DNA from: Solimicrobium sp040544425
GTDB taxonomy: Bacteria; Pseudomonadota; Gammaproteobacteria; Burkholderiales; Burkholderiaceae_D
Assembly (NCBI GenBank): GCA_040544425.1
Contig: JBEONO010000012.1
Location: 62,001 to 126,000 of the forward strand
Length of the DNA stretch: 64,000 bases
Direction of reading: 5' to 3'
The notes beneath the pieces were generated by a model that saw nothing but the letters and a program-made list of their open reading frames with translations, did not search any database and was not told the DNA's origin. A program made the translations under genes and the position numbers. The stretch's first letter is position 1. Every line of letters begins with the position of its first letter. This document shows, piece after piece, positions 47,451 through 56,376 of the stretch.

Positions 47451-48950
47451 AGTGTGTCGAACAAAGGGAAACCTGCGGAGGATGTGGAGGAAAGGGGCGT
47501 AGCCAAGGGGAGTGCGCAAGAGATTCCCGCTGACCGGACTCAGTGCCGGGAAACAGCGTTGACGGGTCTTGAGCGCATACGGGTGGCCGCTAAGAAAGAT
47601 AAGCGGATGAAATTCACCACATTGCTCCATCACATAACGACGTCGCTATTGGTTGAGAGTTTCTACGATCTGAAGCGAAATGCGGCGGCAGGTGTAGATG
47701 GTGTGATGTGGCGGGAATACGAGACGACGCTTTATACGCGAGTGCACGAACTGCATCGGGAAATACATTCCGGAGCCTATCGCGCACAAGCCTCGCGACG
47801 CGTAACGATTCTCAAAGCGGATGGCAAGTTGCGTCCACCCCCCTGGGAATCGCCACGCTGGAAGACAAGGTCGTGCAACAGGCGGTAGTAAAAGTCCTGA
47901 GCGCGATTTACGAAGAGGAGTTTCTCGGATTCTCATATGGGTTCCGACGTGTGGAAAAGGTCAGCACGATGCACTCGATGCGCTTTACGTCGGGATGGAA
48001 GGCCGAAAGGTGCGCTGGATACTGGATGCTGACATACAAGCGTTCTTTGACACCATCGACCACAAGTGGATGATGACGTTTCTGGCACACCGGATTGCAG
48101 ATCAGAGAATATTAAGGCTGATCTACAAATGGCTCAAGGCGGGCGTGATCGAAGATGGGCGGAGAACTGCATCCGAAATAGGTACACCGCAAGGATCAGT
48201 GATTTCACCATTTCTCTCGAATATTTACCTTCACTATGTGCAGGATTTATGGGCACATCAGTGGCGGCAAAGACATGCCACAGGTCAGATCACTATAGTC
48301 CGATATGCCGATGATAGTGTGGTGGGGTTCGAGCAAAAACACGATGCCGAGCGGTACCTGGCAGCATTGCAGGAACGCATGGCAAAGTTCGGATTAGTGC
48401 TCCACCCGGATAAAACACGACTCATCGAATTCGGGCGATACGCAGAGAGAAATCGCATGGCACGTGGTGAAAGAAAGCCGGAAACTTTCGACTTTCTAGG
48501 ATTCACTCACTGCTGTGGAAAGACCCGCAAGGGTTGGTTTAGTATCCTGCGTTTGACAGTGAAGAAGCAAATGCGTGCAACGCTTAAAGCAATCCGGGCG
48601 AAGTTAAGACGTAAAATGCATGAAGATATTCCTACCGTTGGAAAATGGTTGAGATCGGTAGTGCAAGGTTACTTCAACTACTTCGCGGTTCCCGGAAACG
48701 GAAATCGTATGTTCAGCTTTCGCGGAGAAATAGCGCGTACCTGGCGGCACATGCTAAAGAGGCGCAGCCAGCGAAGTTGCCTGACATGGGAGCGATTTAG
48801 TCGGTTGATAAGTCGTTATATTCCACCTTGCCGTACTATTCATCCCTATCCAAATGAACGGTTTCGCGTCAATACCTAAGGCAGGAGCCCAGTGCGTCAA
48901 TTGCGCACGCTGGGATTGTGCGGGGGGTGGAAGGTAACTTCCATCCCTAC
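47420..48950 (+). mobile_element. Group II intron, 5'-truncated
   Basis: A reverse-transcriptase/maturase frame is followed by RNA domains V and VI. Domain V-like RNA runs 48885-48917: GAGCCCAGTGCG, a loop, then TGCGCACGCTGGG, with an AGC triad and a 2-base bulge. A domain VI-like stem with a bulged A lies at about 48,922-48,950. The roughly 500 bases of domains I-III expected before the protein frame are missing, since that space is occupied by the DUF932 gene. The element is therefore a 5'-truncated, non-splicing copy. Confidence 0.75.
47477..48879 (+). pseudogene. Group II intron reverse transcriptase/maturase, frameshifted
   Basis: The frame starts about 47,477, with YDLKRNAAAGVDGVMWREYE marking RT domain 0-1. 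It changes frame twice. One shift is near 47,840 in a run of six Cs (KLRP, then LGIATLEDKVVQQAVVKVLS in the next frame). The other is near 47,950, where GFR resumes as GQHDALDALYVG. After that the frame is open to 48879, with the catalytic YADD in IVRYADDSVVGF, a fingers/palm ADIQAFFDTIDH, and the maturase domain near VGKWLRSVVQGYFNYF. It encodes no intact enzyme as read. Confidence 0.85.
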
Positions 48951-48969
48951 CGTAACAGCGAAAAGCACC

Positions 48970-49143
48970 CTATTTGCTGACTTTAGCCGGCGTTTTCTTT
49001 TCAGATTTGGCTGCTTTCTTGAAGTCTTCGACGCTGGGCGCGTCCTTACTTCCTGGCTTGTTCATATGCTCTCCACTGCCATTTGTAATGCGCTCTTGCT
49101 TTGCTTGAATATTGGCGTAAAGGCCGGATTTTTTAACGGTCAT
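48970..49143 (-). CDS. Small basic conserved protein
   Basis: A 57-residue protein, MTVKKSGLYANIQAKQERI then GSGEHMNKPGSKDAPSVEDF and a lysine-rich tail (KKAAKSEKKTPAKVSK). The KSGLYANIxAKxxRI start recalls a small conserved hypothetical family of Burkholderiales. No function is known to me. The ATG at 49143 has GAGCATC-like sequence upstream. It is convergent with the intron relic and divergent from topoisomerase IB. Confidence 0.7.
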   Translation of the reverse strand: MTVKKSGLYANIQAKQERITNGSGEHMNKPGSKDAPSVEDFKKAAKSEKKTPAKVSK

Positions 49144-49330
49144 GAGATGCTCCTGGCTTGAATCACGGGTGGCTGCGATCACAACCTGGATCCCGTCATA
49201 CATTTAATGCCGCAAACCACATGCGCGTCTGTGCGCCACCACACTCACAGCCCACGCCGAACCAATCGCACAAACCACAGCGCGGCGGTGCCTCTTGCGG
49301 TGGGGCTAATGTTGCGGTAACTTGGCAAGC

Positions 49331-50377
49331 ATGAAGCCCGACTCTTCCTTGCAATCTACCGACATGCCCGGGGGCTTGCTTCATACCAGCGACCAAATGC
49401 CTGGTTTTACCCGCACAAAGCGCGGTAACAGTTTTGTATACTGGCAGGCCAATGGCCAACAGCTACGCGACGTCAAACATATTGCACGAATCCAGAAACT
49501 GGCGATTCCGCCGGCCTACACCGCGGTCTGGATTTGCCCACAGCCGCAAGGCCATATTCAGGCCACGGGGCGTGATGCGCGAGGCCGCAAACAGTATCGC
49601 TACCACACCGACTGGCGACTGGCCAGAAGTGAAACCAAGTTTGACCGCCTGCCCGAATTCGGTACGGTGTTGCCAAGCATTCGGGCCAAAGTCAAACGCG
49701 ACCTCGCAGCTCATACAGGCGCCGACGTTCAGCGCGGTACCGTTTTAGCCGCGATAACGCGCTTGCTCGACACAACCTTAGTGCAGGTGGGCAACGACGA
49801 ATACGCCCGCAGCAACGGCTCTTTTGGCTTGACCACGCTGCGCAAACGCCATGTCGATATTCAAGGCAGCCAGTTGCGACTGCGCTTTCGCGGCAAGAGC
49901 GGCGTCCAGCACGACGTAACGCTTGCAGACCCGCGTATCGCACGCATCGCACGCCGTTGCCAGGCTTTGCCCGGGCAGGAGTTGTTCCACTATGTAGACG
50001 ATAAAGGAGAGGTGCAAAACGTCGGCTCAACGGATGTCAACGCTTACCTGGAGGCGGCTTACAAAAGAAAATTTACCGCCAAAGACTTCCGCACCTGGCA
50101 TGGCAGCGTTCTGGCTTTGGAGCTGTGGCGCAAGCTTTCAGACGCGGAGCAGCTACAGCCGAACGCTGCCCAGGCAAACCGGCTACTGGCTGAAGTGGCT
50201 CACCTGCTCGGAAACACGCTAGCGGTATGTCGAAAATCGTATGTGCATCCGCGAGTGTTAGCGTTACTTTCGGGCGAACCTGAAAGTCGTCAAACTTCAG
50301 CAGCCGCAACCAAGCGCAAGGCAGGGCTGACTGCGGGTGAACAAGATTTTTTAGCGTTGCTGGCGGGCAGCAATTAA
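49331..50377 (+). CDS. DNA topoisomerase IB
   Basis: A 348-residue type IB topoisomerase of the small bacterial/poxvirus kind that relaxes supercoils through a 3'-phosphotyrosine intermediate. Motifs are visible: VYWQANGQQLRDVKHIARIQKLAIPPAY-type N-terminal segment, YARSNGSFGLTTLRKRHV with the catalytic Arg and Lys, DFRTWHGSVLAL with the His/Arg region, and the active tyrosine in CRKSYVHPRVLAL near residue 300. I chose the ATG at 49331; an in-frame TTG three codons earlier is possible. It stands alone. Confidence 0.92.
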   Translation: MKPDSSLQSTDMPGGLLHTSDQMPGFTRTKRGNSFVYWQANGQQLRDVKHIARIQKLAIPPAYTAVWICPQPQGHIQATGRDARGRKQYRYHTDWRLARSETKFDRLPEFGTVLPSIRAKVKRDLAAHTGADVQRGTVLAAITRLLDTTLVQVGNDEYARSNGSFGLTTLRKRHVDIQGSQLRLRFRGKSGVQHDVTLADPRIARIARRCQALPGQELFHYVDDKGEVQNVGSTDVNAYLEAAYKRKFTAKDFRTWHGSVLALELWRKLSDAEQLQPNAAQANRLLAEVAHLLGNTLAVCRKSYVHPRVLALLSGEPESRQTSAAATKRKAGLTAGEQDFLALLAGSN

Positions 50378-50506
50378 TTTGTACAAAGTCTCTGAGGTAC
50401 TTTTCTACAACTCGATGCAGCGGTGCGAAACATGGATTCGTTCAGGGCGCACGCACGGAAGGTGACAACTGGATCACCGCTGGTTGCACGGCAATCCCTT
50501 CGAGCC

Positions 50507-51616
50507 CTAAGCCAAGTTGGTGGGCACCGGTTCTTCAGCCAGTGACGCCATATCGATGACATAGCGGAAGCGAACTTCACCTTGCTCGATGCGTGAGTAG
50601 GCCTCGTTCAGGTCCTGGATGCGCAGCATCTCGATGTCTGGACCGATGCCATGCCGGGCGCAGAAATCAATCACTTCTTGGGTCTCGGCAATGCTTCCGA
50701 TCAGCGACCCTGAAACGCTTCGACGGTGAAAGGCGACTTGCTGATTGTTGACAGGCTCCATTACTTCCAGCGCACCTACCACCACCAGCGTGCAGTCGCG
50801 CTTTAGCAATGGCAGGTAGGGATTCAGGTCGTGGCGCTGCGGCACCGTGGACAACATAAAGTCGAAGCTCGACGCGTGGGCGTCCAAGGCCTTTGCATCA
50901 CTCTCCAGTACGGCGTCGGCGCCAAGCTTGCGCGCCTCCGCAAGCTTGGCGTCGGTGCTGGTAAACATGACGACCTGCGCGCCCATGGCCAGTGCCAGCT
51001 TGACGGCCATGTCGCCCAGCCCGCCGAAGCCGATGATGCCGACTTTCTGGCCCGCTTGAACCTTCCAGTGCTTCATGGGTGAGTAGGTGGTGACGCCAGC
51101 GCACAGAATGGGCGCGGCGACCTCGGGCTTCAGCGCCGCAGGAATCCTGATCAGGAAGTCGTCCCTCACTACCAACACGTCGGAGTAGCCGCCGTAGGTG
51201 TTGTCGCGTCCGTAGGCGTTGAGCCCTCCAGGCGCCAGTTTGGCGGGCACCATGGGCCCGTTGTAGGTGGCCAGCCAACTGTTCGGACCTTCGCAGTAGT
51301 TCTGCAGTCCCAGCTTGCACGGCTTGCAATGACGGCAGCTGTCGATCATGCAACCCACGCCGACGATGTCGCCCACGGCGTGCGTCGTCACGCTAGCGCC
51401 GATCTTTGTCACGCGGCCAACCACTTCGTGACCCGGCACGCATGGGTATATGGTGTTCGACCACTCGTTCTTTGCCTGGTGGATGTCGGAGTGGCAGACG
51501 CCGCAGAACAGCACCTGAATCTGCACGTCGCGCTCGCGCGGCTCTTCCCGTTCAAAGGCGAAGGCGCGCAGGGGGCTGTGCGGGTTATGGGCGGCATAGC
51601 CACGGGCGGAGATCAT
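50507..51616 (-). CDS. Zinc-dependent alcohol dehydrogenase, YahK/CAD-type
   Basis: A 369-residue medium-chain dehydrogenase from the ATG at 51616, which has an AAGGA Shine-Dalgarno. The catalytic zinc site is seen in FCGVCHSDIHQAKNEW and PGHEVVGRV. The structural zinc cysteines are in GCMIDSCRHCKPCKLGLQNYC. The coenzyme-binding GFGGLGDMAVKLA follows near residue 190. The family reduces aldehydes with NADPH. It is the last intact gene before the fragmented stretch at 51,650-52,340. Confidence 0.92.
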   Translation of the reverse strand: MISARGYAAHNPHSPLRAFAFEREEPRERDVQIQVLFCGVCHSDIHQAKNEWSNTIYPCVPGHEVVGRVTKIGASVTTHAVGDIVGVGCMIDSCRHCKPCKLGLQNYCEGPNSWLATYNGPMVPAKLAPGGLNAYGRDNTYGGYSDVLVVRDDFLIRIPAALKPEVAAPILCAGVTTYSPMKHWKVQAGQKVGIIGFGGLGDMAVKLALAMGAQVVMFTSTDAKLAEARKLGADAVLESDAKALDAHASSFDFMLSTVPQRHDLNPYLPLLKRDCTLVVVGALEVMEPVNNQQVAFHRRSVSGSLIGSIAETQEVIDFCARHGIGPDIEMLRIQDLNEAYSRIEQGEVRFRYVIDMASLAEEPVPTNLA

Positions 51617-52342
51617 GGGGAATCCTTTCAATAAATGCGTTGTGCTCAACTTGTTCCATATAGGCCGGGGGCCCGCTTCCGTGAGCTGAACGGGCCAGGC
51701 TGCAAACGGCGCGATAACACTGCGACATCACGGCTTGGGTCGACTGCTGCACGATCTCCTCTGTTGCCAATCAGGTGCGTAACGTGAGCCATGCCTGAGG
51801 TCGTGAGTCGTGAGGGTCATAACGAATTATGCTGGGGGTGCATTCGCTGGTCTGTTCGGTGGCGCACACACCAGTGAGGATGATACTTTCTTCGGTGCCC
51901 GCCAGACTCTCACCTCGATGCAGCTTTTTACAGAGGAAACCGCAGCGGGCCTCGCAAAGAGACGATTCCCAACAAGTATCGCCAGGCTTGAAACGAGTGA
52001 CCTTCGAGACCATCGCCTCGACGTTCTCGGCGAAGTCTGTTCCCACCGCGCACGACCACCCCCATCCGGCTGCGGAGCTGCTAGCCCGAAGATGCGTGGG
52101 TGTCGCATTTCTGGGCCGTCAAAGCGGTCGTACTAAGGTGCTGCGCACCACACTTACGGTCCAAACCAAAAAGCTGCACGCCGCCGAACTGGCCAAGGCC
52201 ACTAAGGGGAGCTGCTGTACGGGGATCAATAGGTGCATCGCAAGCGCCTCCAGAGGGGGCATGCAACGGCACGGCCCATGGCGCGATACTGGGTGAATGC
52301 GCCGCAGCGCTCGGTTCGTTGGCGCACAGACGCTTCGTATTT
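51617..52342. other. Degenerate gap with one dehydrogenase scrap
   Basis: No intact gene. On the minus strand near 51,980-52,046 about 22 codons read GTDFAENVEAMVSKVTRFKPGD, split here only to show a likely relic: GTDFAxxVEAxxSKVTRFKPGD is a quinone-reductase/medium-chain dehydrogenase segment. The rest has open frames without family-like sequence. It looks like decayed DNA. Confidence 0.35.
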
Positions 52343-52444
52343 GCAGCAGTAAATTTGGCACTTGCCGCAAGTTATGCAAAGATCCCGTCGTGCAGGGTAC
52401 CGCGCAACTGGGGCGCGGTACCCACCCAACTGAAGGAAGACTTT
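52343..52444 (+). promoter_or_regulatory. Conserved fasciclin leader, copy 1
   Basis: Bases 52343-52398 closely match 58441-58493: GCAGCAGTAAATTTG, a CTTGCCGCAA core, then ATCCCGTCGTGCAGG. In both places the fasciclin ATG follows about 50 bases later with an AACTGAAGGAA Shine-Dalgarno. Conservation of noncoding DNA ahead of two separate copies suggests a shared promoter, perhaps for an alternative sigma factor, although recent duplication also explains it. Confidence 0.55.
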
Positions 52445-52819
52445 ATGAATACCCTGATCGATATCGTCATTCCCGATGGCAATTTCAAAACGCTGGCCAA
52501 ATCCCTCACAGCAGTCGGCCTCATTGACGCTTTCAAAGGTGCCGGTCGATTCACAGTTTTTGCCCCCACCGATAATGCGTTCGCCAAACTGCCGCCAGGC
52601 ACCGTCGACGCCCTGCTAAAAGACAAGGCCAAGTTGAAGTCTGTGCTGACCTACCACGTGGTTTCGGGCAAGGTCATGTCGACCGACCTAAAGGCAGGCA
52701 ACGTGAAGACAGTGCAAGGCAGCGAAGTGATGGCCAGCACCATGGATGGCGCGATGGTGAACGGCGCCAAGGTGGCCGCCGCCCACCGCGCTTTCACATG
52801 GACACAACAACGAGGTTAA
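52445..52819 (+). pseudogene. Recombinant, 3'-deleted fasciclin-domain gene
   Basis: The frame begins MNTLIDIVIPDGNFKTLAKSL, like the fasciclin at 58547. From about LLKDKAKLKSVLTYHVVSGKVMSTDLKAGNVKT onward it follows the other fasciclin at 59011. The C-terminus is lost. After GAMVNGAKVAA the frame runs into AHRAFTWTQQRG-stop, which corresponds to DNA lying downstream of the stop in the 59011 copy. It thus lacks the final H-box strand (VIHAIDTVL). Confidence 0.8.
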
Positions 52820-52822
52820 CCC

Positions 52823-52926
52823 ATGAAAATCGCAAGCCAAAGCATTGTCGAACTCACTCACTGCGCCAAGCTGATAGACAACATCCAGATCGCTATACTG
52901 ACCACCTTGGACGATGACGGCGCCGT
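52823..52926 (+). pseudogene. Pyridoxamine-phosphate-oxidase-like gene, N-terminal remnant
   Basis: About 34 codons, MKIASQSIVELTHCAKLIDN then IQIAILTTLDDDGAV, match the start of the intact gene at 59543. The match stops at 52926, where an IS91-like terminus begins, and the frame then runs to a stop at 53068 over unrelated sequence. The spacing between fasciclin and this gene is the same arrangement as at 59011-60076. Confidence 0.85.
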
Positions 52927-52981
52927 GAGGGCTCTTTCAGGGGTCGATACTCGGTTTCACGTCGTTGAAATGCCTATCCGT
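52927..52981 (+). repeat. IS91-like terminal sequence, copy 1
   Basis: These 55 bases align with 55594-55648 (about 80 percent identical) and end in the same 19 bases, GTTGAAATGCCTATCCGT preceded by a C/G. This resembles the origin end of IS91-family elements as I recall it (GTTGAACTTCCTATACGG in ISCR elements). It cuts the PNPOx-like gene. The gene's missing part and the element's body are gone. Confidence 0.6.
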
Positions 52982-53016
52982 CCAGACCTGATTTGCCCGG
53001 TCTGGCTTTCCTCCTT

Positions 53017-53048
53017 CCAATCACCCAATCACCCAATCACCCAATCAC
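53017..53048 (+). repeat. Four tandem CCAATCAC octamers upstream of dps
   Basis: Four perfect copies of the octamer CCAATCAC run head to tail and end 17 bases before the dps ATG. Changes in copy number could alter the distance between promoter and ribosome binding site. It follows the IS91-like terminus by 35 bases. Confidence 0.85.
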
Positions 53049-53064
53049 TGAAGAAAGAGTCACT

Positions 53065-53613
53065 ATGAAAAAGCCTAATGAAAAACAAATTGCTGAAGGT
53101 CATCAACATCAGGTGGCAGCGTTGCGAACACCGACTGATTTGAAAGCTGCTGCAACCAAAGACATCGCTGCAGTAATGAACGGCATTCTGGCCGATATCT
53201 TTGCGCTGTATCTCAAAACCAAAAACTTTCACTGGCACATGTCAGGTCCGCACTTTCGCGACTACCACGTCATGCTCGATGAACAAGCTACGCAAATCTA
53301 TGAAATGACCGATCCGATCGCCGAACGCATTCGCAAGGTTGGCGGTAACACTCTGCGCTCCATTGGACACATTGCAAGAACCCAACGAATTTTGGACAAT
53401 GATGCAGAGTACGTTGAACCATCTGACATGTTGGGCGAACTGTGTGATGACAATAAAACACTGGTCTCACGGTTCCGGGAAGCGCATGGCGTATGCGAGG
53501 AGCACGATGACATTGCCACCACAAGCCTGATAGAGGTGTACATGGACGAGACAGAACGCCGTACTTGGTTTCTGTTTGAGGCCAGTCGTCCGCAAGACAC
53601 GTCTGGGCATTAA
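53065..53613 (+). CDS. dps: Dps-family DNA-binding ferritin-like protein
   Basis: Dps assembles into dodecamers that oxidise and store iron with H2O2 and protect DNA. The 182-residue protein has the ferroxidase residues typical of the family: KNFHWHMSGPHFRDYHVMLDEQ near residue 55 and TDPIAERIRKVGGNTLRS. The basic N-terminal tail (MKKPNEKQ...) could contact DNA. The ATG at 53065 is preceded by AAGAAAGAG. Immediately upstream are the octamer repeats and an IS91-like end, so it may have been brought in by that element. Confidence 0.93.
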   Translation: MKKPNEKQIAEGHQHQVAALRTPTDLKAAATKDIAAVMNGILADIFALYLKTKNFHWHMSGPHFRDYHVMLDEQATQIYEMTDPIAERIRKVGGNTLRSIGHIARTQRILDNDAEYVEPSDMLGELCDDNKTLVSRFREAHGVCEEHDDIATTSLIEVYMDETERRTWFLFEASRPQDTSGH

Positions 53614-53645
53614 ATTTTCATGAATCTGCAAGTGGGAGAAATTTG

Positions 53646-54155
53646 ATGTCCCTGCAAGTCGATGAGTGCTGGATGCGGGAAGCGCTCAAAGTTGCCACAT
53701 CGCGTGGCAGTGATCCTGCCTCGACACCCATCGGCTGCGTGATCGTATACGATGGCCGGATCATTGGCACTGCGCACAACGAATGCCAGACCCTGCATGA
53801 TGCGACCGCTCACGCAGAGATGGTGGCCTTTCGGCGAGCTGGACTGGAACTGGCCGCTGCCGACAATCTGGGAGGTCAATTGCATGGCGCAACGCTTTAT
53901 TCGACCCTTCAGCCATGCGGCATGTGCACGATGGCATCAATCTGGTCAAAGGTCAACCGCATCGTTTTTGGGGCCGGTCGCGATGACGTCCACGAAAGCT
54001 ATTTTGAGGTGCGCCATGTCAATACCCTCGACTTCATTGCCAAAGCCTACCGCAATGACTTGACGTTCACTGGCGGGGTACTTCGCGACGAATGCGCTCG
54101 GCTTTACTATCCTGCAGATACAGATCCACCCTCAGATGACCGGGGAAATTTGTAA
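53646..54155 (+). CDS. Zinc-dependent nucleoside/guanine deaminase family protein
   Basis: A 169-residue cytidine/deoxycytidylate-deaminase-fold protein. The zinc site is THAEMVAF-like (AHAEMVAFRRAG, about residue 58) and LQPCGMCTMASIWSKV near residue 92. The layout resembles guanine deaminase/TadA relatives, but the C-terminus (TLDFIAKAYRNDLTFTGGVLRDECARLYY) is its own subgroup; substrate unknown. The ATG at 53646 has GGGAGAA upstream. It lies 32 bp after dps. Its 3' end overlaps the start of IS91 transposase-like sequence. Confidence 0.85.
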   Translation: MSLQVDECWMREALKVATSRGSDPASTPIGCVIVYDGRIIGTAHNECQTLHDATAHAEMVAFRRAGLELAAADNLGGQLHGATLYSTLQPCGMCTMASIWSKVNRIVFGAGRDDVHESYFEVRHVNTLDFIAKAYRNDLTFTGGVLRDECARLYYPADTDPPSDDRGNL

Positions 54156-55440
54156 ACAAAAAAACCGGAAAAGCCACACCCCCAAGCCTTATGTCCGTCA
54201 AGCCTTTCGCAAATATCCGGAATGCGGCGTGTTTGCGCACTTCTTTTCCCTGGCGTGGTGTAACGACTGCGGGTGCGACTACTTCGTGGCCTATTCCTGC
54301 AAAGGCCGGGGTGTCTACCTCTCATGCAATATCCGGCGCATGGTGGAGACGGCCGCGCACCTGAAGGATCATGTTTCCCCTCGGCTTCCTGTGCGTCAGT
54401 GGGTGCTCTCGGTCTCGAAGCGGCTGCGCGACTTCATGCAGCGCGACGGGGCGGTGCCCAATATGGTGCTGCGCATCTTCCTAAGGATGATTGCGCAAGC
54501 ACTGCAAAGCCATAGCCAAGGTGCGGCCTAGGTGGACAAAGCGGCGCTGCACATTGGCGCAGTCGCTTTCATCCACCGCTTTGGCTCCAGCCTGAACGGG
54601 CATGTACACTTCTATGTATACGCGGTCGATGGGGTGTTTGAGGAAGTGCCGGTGGAGGTGGCAGTGGAGGGTGAGTCCGATGCCCAATCCTCACACCGGG
54701 CATCGTTTTTCACCTGGCCAGTGCTATCGATGAGACCGCAGTGTCCCAGGTTCAGGCCGATTTGCGCCGACGCATGCGGCGTGCCTTCGCCGGCCGAGGC
54801 CTGCTGGAGAGTTGTGATGCAAAAGACATGCTGGCCTACCCGCACAGTGGCTTCTCGGTGGACATCGGTGTGTGCATCGAAGCACACGACCGGGCAGCGC
54901 TGGAGCGGCTGCTGCGCTACTGCGCCTGCCCACCCTTTGCTTGTGAACGCCTGCGCAAAGCAGGTGTCGCCTTGGTGTACCGCTGTGCCAAGTAGCGCAG
55001 CGAGCCTGGCTCGGACAAACGTGGCGCCAAGGTCGACGAGATCACGCTCACGTCAATGGAGCTGATAGCCCGTATTGCCGCCCTAGCGCCCCTGCCGCGC
55101 ACGCCCGAACCTGCGCCACCCAAGCGCACACCGGCGCACTACCTGTGGGCGGTGTTGGTAGCCCGCATCTACGAAGTGCTCCCGCTGCTGTGCCTGATGT
55201 GCGGTGGGCAGGTGCGCCTGATCGCATTCATTACCGAGGGCACGCAGATCAAGAAGATCCTTGATCACATCGGGGGTGGACCCAGAACTTCCACATATAT
55301 CCCTGGCGCGCGGGCCACCGTTGTGGGATGACTGTGGTGATGCGCAGATGGATGACGGGGCGCAACTCGAGCCAGCAGATTGGGATCTGGCGGCACACCT
55401 CGCTCCCGACTTTGAGATAGATCAGCGGATCAACTGGTGA
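54136..55440 (+). pseudogene. IS91-family transposase, broken by frameshifts and deletion
   Basis: The successive frames recover the transposase order of one well-known IS91 branch. First is DDCG-type sequence CNDCGCDYFVAYSCKGRGV, then LPVRQWVLSVSKRLRDFMQRDGAV. Next is VDKAALHIGAVAFIHRFGSSLNGHVHFYV, the HUH/relaxase region. SQVQADLRRRMRRAF and GLLESCDAKDMLAYPHSGFSVDIGV follow, then HYLWAVLVARIYEVLPLLCLMCGG. Last is WDDCGDAQMDDGAQ-type sequence, ending IDQRINW-stop at 55440. At least three frame changes, a stop near 54,531 and an internal loss between 54,990 and 55,130 make it inactive. Confidence 0.85.
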
Positions 55441-55593
55441 CCGGGCAAAACGGTGACTCAGACGCGCTGGCGGGTAGCGTTGCGTCCGCCATACCCGACG
55501 CAACGCTAATCTCTCTTGTGAAAAACGCATTTTGGCGGTGGATCGGCCAGGCACGGCCTCGCTGAGGGCGCGACGCGGATTTCTACCTGGGTT

Positions 55594-55648
55594 GAGGGCT
55601 CTTCCAAGGGGTAATACCTGGCCTCACGTGGTTGAAATGCCTATCCGT
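55594..55648 (+). repeat. IS91-like terminal sequence, copy 2
   Basis: It lies 154 bases past the end of the IS91 transposase remnant, the position expected for the origin end of an IS91 element. It ends GTTGAAATGCCTATCCGT and aligns with 52927-52981. An MFS gene fragment begins directly after it. Confidence 0.65.
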
Positions 55649-55990
55649 TGGGCATCAGCATCGCCGCGCCCACGCCTTGCAGCACGCGCGCGGCAATCAA
55701 CCATGGGAGCCCGGGCTCCGCGGCGCATAAGCCCACGCCCATCAGCAACAAGTGCCGATGGCCGAAACGATCGCCGGCCTCACCGCCGAGCAACAGCAGC
55801 GCGCTCAAAGGCAGCAAATTGCCGCTGATCATCCACGATAGGCTGGCGCCGTCGGCCGCCAAAGACTGCGCAATCGCCGGCAATCCGACGATGACGATCG
55901 AGCCGTCGACGAAAGCGAGGCTGGACGCGAGCATGGTGGTGGCCAGCACGCCGCGCGGGTGCGACGCTGGAGCCGCAGGGGCTGTGATCG
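55649..55990 (-). pseudogene. MFS (DHA2-like) transporter, N-terminal fragment
   Basis: About 105 codons on the minus strand resemble the N-terminal part of drug:H+ antiporters. Sequence reads ASSLAFVDGSIVIVGLPAIAQSLA, then WMISGNLLPLSALLLLGGEAGDRFGHR, the conserved loop, then AARVLQGVGAAMLMPNG. The match is cut at the IS91-like terminus, after which the frame meets a stop. Only about three of fourteen membrane segments remain. A frame change near the start is likely. Confidence 0.8.
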
Positions 55991-56121
55991 TGGCAGCGGC
56001 GAGCGCCTACCCACGGTTGCATGAAGCGAGCGCGGCTTCGCTCATCTATAGGCCTAGGTTTCCGGCAGCGCTCAGAATCAGGACGACCGGGCGGGCATCC
56101 GAGCCGGTCATCGCAGCGACT

Positions 56122-56376
56122 TCATTGGTAGCCGAGCTCCATCACATAGTTGCGCAGCAGCGCCTCTTCGTGGTTGCCGGCCGCCAGCATCGCCCGCAGC
56201 CCGTTGTGGGCGTTGAGGACACCCAGCGGGTGCCTGTCAGCGTCGAGAAGCAGCACATGGATGAGGCCGCGCGCGTGCATCATGGCCAGCACGTCGGAGA
56301 GCAGATCTTCATTCGTGCAGGCGGTGAAATTGGTCGTCATCACGGTAGCGGGCTTAATCGGGGGTTGTACATTCAT
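56122..56376 (-). CDS. CBS-domain protein, short
   Basis: An 84-residue protein with one recognisable CBS motif pair: TACTNEDLLSDVLAMMHARGLIHVLLLDADRHPLG, then VLNAHNGLRAMLAAG. The family commonly has two CBS repeats (about 140 residues), so it may be a fragment, although it has a plausible start. It overlaps the next gene upstream by 4 bases (ATGA), as in an operon. CBS pairs usually sense adenylates. It may function in the stress islet. Confidence 0.65.
   Translation of the reverse strand: MNVQPPIKPATVMTTNFTACTNEDLLSDVLAMMHARGLIHVLLLDADRHPLGVLNAHNGLRAMLAAGNHEEALLRNYVMELGYQ

Noticed and set aside
51829..52296. 155-codon plus-strand open frame
   Set aside because: Biased codons, no ribosome binding site and no domain; it lies in decayed DNA.
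53017..53048. Possible CRISPR-like repeat
   Set aside because: Direct tandem octamers with no spacers or cas genes.
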